Below are positions 58,366 through 64,000 of a DNA stretch of 64,000 nt, piece by piece. The notes under the pieces were generated by a model. The model did not search any database. It was not told where the DNA came from and saw nothing but the letters and a program-made list of their open reading frames with translations. Made by a program: the position numbers and the translations under genes. Position 1 is the stretch's first letter. Each line of letters begins with the position of its first letter. This DNA comes from Frondihabitans sp. PAMC 28766 (GTDB lineage: Bacteria > Actinomycetota > Actinomycetes > Actinomycetales > Microbacteriaceae), in NCBI RefSeq assembly GCF_001577365.1, contig NZ_CP014513.1:2728001-2792000 (forward strand), given 5' to 3'.

Positions 58366-58646
58366 GGGGTGCACCTTTCACTCGGGGCTGTCGCGCCTCG
58401 GGTGAGGAGGCGCCTGTCTGCCCTCGGCCAACCTGTCCAAGGGCATAACTAGGACCCATGTCAAGCCCCCGGCGTTTCACCAGGGACAGGAACGGGTCCG
58501 TACGTAATTATTGCACGAGCCGGGCCGACCTGTTTACAAGACCTGTCGAATCCTGGTATTGACGGTCGGATCGGGGCACAACACTCAGGAAGCAGAACCG
58601 AGACGGCCCCCTGTCTATTCCGCTCGGTCGCTACTCCGCTCGGTCG
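58366..58646 (-). promoter_or_regulatory. sigA upstream region
   Basis: 281 bases without a gene. On the sigA strand an AT-rich patch reads TTGTAAACAGG and, further down, GCAATAATTACG; the TTGTAA and AATAAT hexamers are 21 bases apart, too far for a standard promoter. A perfect TTGACA (58464-58459) lacks a well-placed -10. At least one sigA promoter is expected here, but I cannot fix it. Confidence 0.35.
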
Positions 58647-59573
58647 TCAGCTGATCGACGGGCCGGGCTCGTCGTCGCCGCGGCGCGAGAGGAACTTCTC
58701 GAGCTCGGCCGCCAGCGCGTCGGCGCTCGGCACCTGGCCGTCGAGGCCGATGAGCGGCGACGGCAGCGGGTTGCCCTCCATGTAGGTGTCGTGACGCTCT
58801 TCCAGGGTCTGCACGAGACGCGAGAGCTCGTGGTTGGTCTGCACCTGCTCATCGACCTTCGAAAGGAAGTCGCGGCCCTCGTCGCGGAGACGGTCGGTGG
58901 GGAAGATGAGGCTGGTCGCGGCGCTGATGCTCGACAGGGCGGCGACGGCGGCGTCGGGGAACTCGGTGTCGGCGAGGTAGTGCGGCACGAGCAGGACGAA
59001 GCCGGCCGTGGGATGGCCGGTCGCGGCGAGCTTGTGCTCGACGAGGTGGAGCGCGTTCGCCGGAGCCTGAGTGGTCGGCTTCCAGACCGAGAGCGACTCG
59101 ATCAGGTCGACGCGGTTGCCGCTCACTGTGACGCCCAGCGGGCGAGTGTGGGGCACGGGCATGGGGATGGCCTGCACCCAGGTGGTCGACTTCACGGCGT
59201 AGCGCTCGATCAGCTGCAGCACCGCCGCGGTGAACTGCTGCCAGCGGAAGTCGGGCTCGAAGCCCGACAGCAGGAGGAACTGCTGGCCGATCTCGTCTTT
59301 CATCAGCGAGAGGGTGAGGCTCGAGGCCTCGTACTCGGCGATGTGATCTTGGTCGAAGGTGATGATCGGGCGGCGGGCGCGGTAGTCGAGCAGGGTGTCG
59401 ACGTCGAACGTCGCGACGACGTCGCCGTCGAGCGTGTCGAGCATGTACTGCGTGAGCTGCGCGACGGTGCTGCCGGCGTCGGCGAAGCCGGTGAGGCCCG
59501 CGACGAGCGGGAGCCCCGCCGGGATGCCGTCGGCCGACGGCTCTAGCTCGTACAGGTCAGCAGGATCGGACAT
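58647..59573 (-). CDS. PAC2-family (proteasome assembly chaperone-like) protein
   Basis: A 308-aa soluble protein of the actinobacterial PAC2 family, recognisable by GLTGFADAGSTVAQLTQYML, LLLSGFEPDFRWQQF and the AIPMPVPHTRPLGVTVSGN segment split in the middle. The fold is related to eukaryotic proteasome assembly chaperones; the bacterial role is unclear. The ATG at 59573 is preferred over an upstream in-frame start. It is divergent from pepA. Confidence 0.92.
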   Translation of the reverse strand: MSDPADLYELEPSADGIPAGLPLVAGLTGFADAGSTVAQLTQYMLDTLDGDVVATFDVDTLLDYRARRPIITFDQDHIAEYEASSLTLSLMKDEIGQQFLLLSGFEPDFRWQQFTAAVLQLIERYAVKSTTWVQAIPMPVPHTRPLGVTVSGNRVDLIESLSVWKPTTQAPANALHLVEHKLAATGHPTAGFVLLVPHYLADTEFPDAAVAALSSISAATSLIFPTDRLRDEGRDFLSKVDEQVQTNHELSRLVQTLEERHDTYMEGNPLPSPLIGLDGQVPSADALAAELEKFLSRRGDDEPGPSIS

Positions 59574-59665
59574 GCCTTCAATGCTAGGCACGGCGGCTCG
59601 AAGCCACGCCACCGTGTCGGATGCTGACAGCGAACATCGCGGGAGGGGACCGTCCGCTCGGTGGA

Positions 59666-59671
59666 TAGCAT
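59666..59671 (+). promoter_or_regulatory. -10 element of a leaderless pepA message
   Basis: TAGCAT ends seven bases before the pepA ATG and no Shine-Dalgarno is present, so transcription should start at or next to the A of the start codon. Confidence 0.5.
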
Positions 59672-59678
59672 CGATGCC

Positions 59679-61175
59679 ATGACAGTGCCCCAGCTATCCG
59701 TGCTCGCCCCCGTCGATCTCTCCTCCCCCGCCGACGTGCTCGTCCTCGGCGTCGTGCCCGCCACGGGCGGGGCCGACGCCCCGACTCTTCTGGCCGACGC
59801 GCCCGATCTGCAGGCGCAGCTCGCGGCCATCGGCGTCTCCGGGGGCCGCGACGAGCTGACGCGGCTGCCGGCCGGGGCGCTCGGGAGTGCCGACCTGCCG
59901 GCGAGCACCTCCGTCGCTCTCATCGGTCTGGGGGGCGCACCCTCGGTCGAGACGCTTCGCTACGCTGCAGGATCCGCCGCCCGCCAGCTGGCCGGGCAGG
60001 CTCGCGTCGCGCTCGCCCTTCCGGTGTCGGGCGACGACGAGGCCCTGGCCGTGCTGGAGGGCGCCGCCATCGGCGCGTACGCCTTCGACTCGTACCGTCA
60101 CGCGTCGGCTGCCGACTCGAAGGCCGCCGTCAGCGACGTCGTCCTTCTCACCGAGACGGCGGTTGCCGACTCCGTGGTCGCCCGGGCTGCAGCGGTCGCG
60201 ACGGCCGTGCACACGGTCCGCGACCTCGTGACGACCCCTCCGATCGACCTGCCGCCGGCAGCGCTGGCCGATGCGACCGTGCGTCTCGCCGAGGGCAAGG
60301 ACGTCACGGTGACCGTCCTCGAGGGCGACGAGCTCCGCGAGCAGGGGTTCGGCGGCATCGTCGGCGTCGGGCAGGGCTCGGCACGCCCGCCCCGCCTCGT
60401 CAAGGTCGCCTACTCGCCCGAGGGCGCCACCAAGCACCTCGCTCTCGTCGGCAAGGGCATCACCTACGACACCGGCGGGCTGTCGCTGAAGCCCGCGGGC
60501 AGCATGGTCGGCATGAAGTACGACATGACCGGCGCCGCCACCGTCATGGCCGTCACCCTCGCCGCCGCCGAGCTGCGCCTGCCGGTGCGGCTGACCGCGT
60601 GGCTGTGCATCTCCGAGAACATGCTCGGGGCCGATCCGATCCGACCCGACGACGTCCTGACCATCAAGAACGGCACCACGGTCGAGGTGACGAACACCGA
60701 CGCCGAAGGGCGTCTCGTGCTCGCCGACGGCCTCTCGGCCGCGTCCGAAGAGCAACCGGATGCGATCATCGACGTCGCGACCCTCACCGGCGCGCAGGTC
60801 GTCGCGCTCGGCATGCGCTACGTCGGTGTGATGGGCACCGACGACTTCGCGCCGCGCGTGGTCGAAGTGGCCGACGCCGCGTCCGAGCCGTTCTGGCGGG
60901 TGCCGCTCGCGCCCGAGCTGCGCCAACGCCTCAAGTCGGACGTCGCCGACCTCGTCAACGCCACGCCTGGCAACAGCGCCGCGGGCATGCTGCTCGCCGG
61001 CGTCTTCTTGAAAGAGTTCGTGGGCAAGAAGGTGGGCACCGACGAGCTGATCCCCTGGGCCCACCTCGACATCGCGGGGCCGAGCGAGAACAAGGCCGGA
61101 GGCTACGGCTTCACGACCAAGGGCGCGACCGGCATCACTGTGCGCACCCTGATCGACCTGGCCTCCGCGTTCTGA
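59679..61175 (+). CDS. pepA: leucyl aminopeptidase (M17 family)
   Basis: A 498-aa cytosolic two-metal aminopeptidase. The C-terminal catalytic domain contains GKGITYDTGGLSLKP (Lys and Asp metal ligands), MKYDMTGAATV and the signature NTDAEGRLVLADGL; the N-terminal domain is variable as usual. It trims N-terminal residues from peptides. The ATG at 59679 fits the leaderless promoter; a GTG six codons upstream overlaps the -10 and is unlikely. Confidence 0.95.
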   Translation: MTVPQLSVLAPVDLSSPADVLVLGVVPATGGADAPTLLADAPDLQAQLAAIGVSGGRDELTRLPAGALGSADLPASTSVALIGLGGAPSVETLRYAAGSAARQLAGQARVALALPVSGDDEALAVLEGAAIGAYAFDSYRHASAADSKAAVSDVVLLTETAVADSVVARAAAVATAVHTVRDLVTTPPIDLPPAALADATVRLAEGKDVTVTVLEGDELREQGFGGIVGVGQGSARPPRLVKVAYSPEGATKHLALVGKGITYDTGGLSLKPAGSMVGMKYDMTGAATVMAVTLAAAELRLPVRLTAWLCISENMLGADPIRPDDVLTIKNGTTVEVTNTDAEGRLVLADGLSAASEEQPDAIIDVATLTGAQVVALGMRYVGVMGTDDFAPRVVEVADAASEPFWRVPLAPELRQRLKSDVADLVNATPGNSAAGMLLAGVFLKEFVGKKVGTDELIPWAHLDIAGPSENKAGGYGFTTKGATGITVRTLIDLASAF

Positions 61176-61280
61176 GCGGCGTACTAGGGTAATGGAGGCG
61201 GGAAAATCCGTCTTCTTGGCAGGGGTGCGCGGCCCGACAACCGGCCGCCGTCCTGACCGATCGCACGAAGGAGTTGCTGG

Positions 61281-62654
61281 GTGTCAGAGCAGAACTATGA
61301 CGTCGTCATTCTCGGTGGAGGCAGCGGCGGATATGCCGCGGCACTGCGTTCCAGTGAATTGGGCTACTCGGTGGCCCTGATCGAGAAGGACAAGGTCGGC
61401 GGCACCTGTCTCCACCGCGGCTGCATCCCCACGAAGGCCCTGCTGCACACCGCCGAGGTGGCCGACGTGTCGCGCGAGTCGGCGAAGTACGGCGTCAACA
61501 CCGACTTCCACGGCATCGACATCGCGAACGTCACGACGTACCGCCGCGACATCGTCGAGCACAAGTACAAGGGCCTGCAGAGCCTCGTCAAGGCGCGCGG
61601 CATCACGACGATCGCCGGCGAAGGCAAGTTGACGTCCCCCTCGACGATCCAGGTCGGTGACGACACCATCACCGGCAAGAACATCATCCTGGCGACCGGC
61701 TCGTACTCGCGCAGCCTGCCCGGCCTCGAGATCGGCGGCCGCGTCATCACGAGCGAGCACGCTCTCGAGCTCGACTACATCCCCCAGCGCGTCGCGATCC
61801 TGGGCGGCGGCGTCATCGGCGTCGAGTTCGCCAGCGTCTGGAAGTCCTTCGGCTCCGACGTCCAGATCATCGAAGCGCTCCCGCACCTCGTGCCCAACGA
61901 GGAGGAGTCGGTGTCGAAGCAGTTCGAGCGCGCCTTCCGCAAGCGCGGCATCAACTACTCGCTCGGCATCCGCTTCCAGAGCGTCACGCAGGACGACAGC
62001 GGCGTGCACGTCACGCTCGAAGACGGCAAGACCTTCGACGCCGACATCCTGCTCGTGGCGGTCGGGCGCGGCCCGGTCACCCAGGGCCTCGGATACGACG
62101 AGGTCGGCATCACGATGGACCGCGGCTTCGTCCTCACGGACGAGCGCCTCCACACCAACGTCGAAGGCGTCTACGCCATCGGCGACATCGTGCCCGGCCT
62201 CCAGCTCGCCCACCGCTCCTTCCAGCAGGGCATCTTCGTCGCCGAAGAGATCGCCGGGCTCTCGCCCGTCGTCATCGAAGACGCGAACATCCCCAAGGTC
62301 ACCTACTCCGACCCCGAGGTCGCGTCCGTCGGCCTCACCACGGCGAAGGCCACCGAGAAGTACGGTGCCGACAAGATCTCGTCGTACGACTACAACCTCG
62401 CCGGCAACGGCAAGAGCTCGATCCTCGGCACGGCCGGCTCGGTCAAGGTCGTCCGCGTCGTCGACGGCCCGGTCGTCGGCGTCCACATGATCGGCGCCCG
62501 CGTCGGCGAGCTCGTCGGCGAAGCACAGCTCACCGTCAACTGGGAGGCCTACCCGGAGGACATCGCGCCGCTGATCCACGCGCACCCGACCCAGAACGAG
62601 GCGATCGGCGAGGCGATGCTGGCCCTGGCCGGCAAGCCCCTGCACGCGATGTAA
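61281..62654 (+). CDS. lpdA: dihydrolipoyl dehydrogenase (E3)
   Basis: A 457-aa FAD enzyme that reoxidises lipoyl groups of 2-oxoacid dehydrogenase complexes. The FAD loop GGGSGG is at 12-17, the redox-active disulfide is Cys43/Cys48 in GGTCLHRGCIP, a second dinucleotide loop is AILGGGVIGVEFAS, and the C-terminal HAHPTQNEAIGEA has the catalytic His-Glu pair. The GTG start is preceded by GAAGGAG. sucB follows after 53 bases, so E3 and E2 are made together. Confidence 0.97.
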   Translation: MSEQNYDVVILGGGSGGYAAALRSSELGYSVALIEKDKVGGTCLHRGCIPTKALLHTAEVADVSRESAKYGVNTDFHGIDIANVTTYRRDIVEHKYKGLQSLVKARGITTIAGEGKLTSPSTIQVGDDTITGKNIILATGSYSRSLPGLEIGGRVITSEHALELDYIPQRVAILGGGVIGVEFASVWKSFGSDVQIIEALPHLVPNEEESVSKQFERAFRKRGINYSLGIRFQSVTQDDSGVHVTLEDGKTFDADILLVAVGRGPVTQGLGYDEVGITMDRGFVLTDERLHTNVEGVYAIGDIVPGLQLAHRSFQQGIFVAEEIAGLSPVVIEDANIPKVTYSDPEVASVGLTTAKATEKYGADKISSYDYNLAGNGKSSILGTAGSVKVVRVVDGPVVGVHMIGARVGELVGEAQLTVNWEAYPEDIAPLIHAHPTQNEAIGEAMLALAGKPLHAM

Positions 62655-62707
62655 CACAGTCTTCTCACTTCCCCACACAAGAACAGTTTTCTAAAGGAGT
62701 CCCCCTG

Positions 62708-64000
62708 ATGAGCGAATCCGTCAACCTCCCGGCACTCGGCGAGAGTGTCACCGAGGGCACGGTCACCCGCTGGTTGAAGAACGTCGGCGATCGTGTGGAG
62801 GTCGACGAGCCCCTGCTCGAAGTCTCCACCGACAAGGTCGACACGGAGATCCCGTCGCCCGTCGCCGGTGTGATCGAAGAGATCCTGGTGCCCGAAGACG
62901 AGACCGTCGAGGTCGGCACTCCGCTGGTGAAGATCGGCGACGGCACCGGCGCCGGCTCGAGCGACTCCGCCCCCGATGCCGAGGCGCCTGCCACCGGCCC
63001 CGCCTCCACGGACGACCAGCCCGCCGCCGAGTCGAGCGAAGACTCCGAGGGCTACGAGACGCCGTCACCGGCCGACGAGGCTCCCGCCGAGGTGCCGTCG
63101 TCCGCTGCCCCCGCACCCGAGGAGGCCGCCCAGGCTGCTCCCCCGGCTCCGGCTCCGGGCGTCGACCCCGCGCCCGCGGCCCCCGCCGCGCCGGCTCCTG
63201 TCGCCGCTGCGCCGGCTCCTGCCGCTGCTGCCCCGGCCGCGCCCGCCCCGGCCGCTCCTGCTGCTCCCGCCCCCGCTTCGCCCGCCGCTCCCGCCCCGGC
63301 AGCTGCTGGCGGCCCCGTCGGTTACGTCACGCCGCTGGTGCGCAAGCTCGCCAACGAGAAGGGCGTCGACCTGTCGACCGTCTCGGGCAGCGGCGTCGGC
63401 GGTCGCATCCGCAAGGAGGACGTCCTCGAAGCCGCTGAGGCCGCCGCCAAGGCGACGCCCGCTGCCGCACCGGCCGCGTCGGCTCCTGCCGTCGCGTCGA
63501 AGTACGAGCCGCTGCCCGTCTCCGACCTGCGTGGCACGACGGTGCCGATGACGCGCCTCCGCAAGGTCGTCGCGCAGCGCGCCGTCGAGTCGATGCAGCA
63601 GACGGCCCAGCTCACCAGCGTGGTCGAGGTCGACGTCACGAAGGTCGCGAAGTTCCGCGACGCCGTGAAGGGCGACTTCCTCGCGAAGACCGGAAACAAG
63701 CTGTCGTTCCTGCCGTTCTTCACGCTTGCCGCGGCCGAGGCCCTCCAGGCCTACCCGAAGCTCAACGCGACCGTCGACGGTGACTCGATCGTCTACCCGG
63801 ACACCGAGAACGTCTCGATGGCGGTCGACACAGAGCGCGGCCTCCTCACCCCGGTGATCAAGAACGCCGCGACGCTCGACCTCGCCGGGCTCGCCGCCTC
63901 GATCGCCGACCTGGCCGGCCGCACGCGCGACAACAAGCTGACCCCCGACGAGCTCTCGGGCGGCACCTTCACGGTGACCAACACGGGCTCGCGCGGGGCG
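62708..64000 (+). CDS. sucB: 2-oxoglutarate dehydrogenase E2 (dihydrolipoamide succinyltransferase), 3' truncated by window edge
   Basis: 431 codons are visible and the frame is open to the right edge. One lipoyl domain (residues 1-78) carries the lipoylated Lys43 in STDKVDTEIP. A long Ala/Pro linker (about 80-200) is followed by the E3/E1-binding domain with TPLVRKLANEKGVDL and GGRIRKEDV, then the start of the acyltransferase domain (MTRLRKVVAQRAVESM and AVDTERGLLTPVI). The active-site His-x-x-x-Asp is outside the window. The ATG has AAAGGAG upstream. Pairing with E1 of either the pyruvate or the 2-oxoglutarate complex is possible. Confidence 0.93.
   Translation, partial: MSESVNLPALGESVTEGTVTRWLKNVGDRVEVDEPLLEVSTDKVDTEIPSPVAGVIEEILVPEDETVEVGTPLVKIGDGTGAGSSDSAPDAEAPATGPASTDDQPAAESSEDSEGYETPSPADEAPAEVPSSAAPAPEEAAQAAPPAPAPGVDPAPAAPAAPAPVAAAPAPAAAAPAAPAPAAPAAPAPASPAAPAPAAAGGPVGYVTPLVRKLANEKGVDLSTVSGSGVGGRIRKEDVLEAAEAAAKATPAAAPAASAPAVASKYEPLPVSDLRGTTVPMTRLRKVVAQRAVESMQQTAQLTSVVEVDVTKVAKFRDAVKGDFLAKTGNKLSFLPFFTLAAAEALQAYPKLNATVDGDSIVYPDTENVSMAVDTERGLLTPVIKNAATLDLAGLAASIADLAGRTRDNKLTPDELSGGTFTVTNTGSRGA

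Noticed and set aside
58459..58464. TTGACA as the -35 of the sigA promoter
   Set aside because: No acceptable -10 hexamer occurs 16-18 bases downstream on the same strand.

Overview
The window looks like a chromosomal segment of a high-GC Gram-positive actinobacterium, most likely family Microbacteriaceae. The support is gene order and gene families: relA, secF-secD-yajC, ruvBAC, yebC, pdxT-pdxS, HIT protein and thrS on one strand; DUF3000 followed by an HRDC-type RNase D; dut-DUF3710-DUF3159; DUF3093, DUF4193 and sepH; parC and parE close to the principal sigma factor. Nothing resembles a prophage, transposase or CRISPR array. Most of it is conserved core genome, so the points of interest are altered active sites, repeats, control sites and broken frames.

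Layout. 1-1.3 kb: tail of a DUF349 protein, an orphan AbiEi-like gene and a small intergenic repeat cluster. 1.3-14.6 kb: a minus-strand block for (p)ppGpp metabolism, protein export, recombination, vitamin B6 and threonyl-tRNA synthesis. 14.6-24 kb: accessory genes, namely an oxidoreductase, an SDR protein, a large SARP/AfsR-type regulator, a DrrAB-like ABC exporter, and two ClpP-family genes convergent with a PopR/ClgR-like regulator. 24.4-25 kb: four tRNA genes (Val-CAC on minus; Gly-GCC, Cys-GCA, Val-GAC on plus) between hairpin terminators, then about 800 bp without a recognisable gene. 25.8-34 kb: ammonium transporter, zapE, sulfurtransferase with sufE, a RibD-like reductase, a membrane-anchored hydrolase, DUF3000 and RNase D. 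34-42.4 kb: fadA, fadB, dxs and acnA; the first three are each broken by one missing base in a G/C run. 42.4-54.4 kb: an SDR remnant, dut cluster, sepH, a phosphodiesterase-like gene, parC, an acyl-CoA dehydrogenase and parE. 54.6-64 kb: a small zinc protein, a MurT/GatD-like pair, sigA, a PAC2 protein, pepA, lpdA and the start of sucB.

The most unusual observation is the MurT/GatD-like pair upstream of sigA. Neither protein contains any cysteine. The GatD-like partner has Gly where the glutaminase nucleophile belongs and Lys where the catalytic His belongs, and the MurT-like ligase lacks its zinc ribbon. Group B peptidoglycan, typical of Microbacteriaceae, uses the alpha-carboxyl of D-Glu for cross-linking instead of amidating it. 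The pair may therefore be a repurposed ligase that attaches the bridge amino acid. This is inference from residues and known wall chemistry.

Other notable points: a second ClpP subunit with Ser replaced by Ala beside an active-looking one; three direct repeats with an exact 11-bp period in front of the exporter, as SARP regulators bind; a three-copy family of intergenic palindromes sharing ACCTATAGGT-like ends; two further nested palindromes at convergent gene ends; and a GlnR-like site before the ammonium transporter gene.
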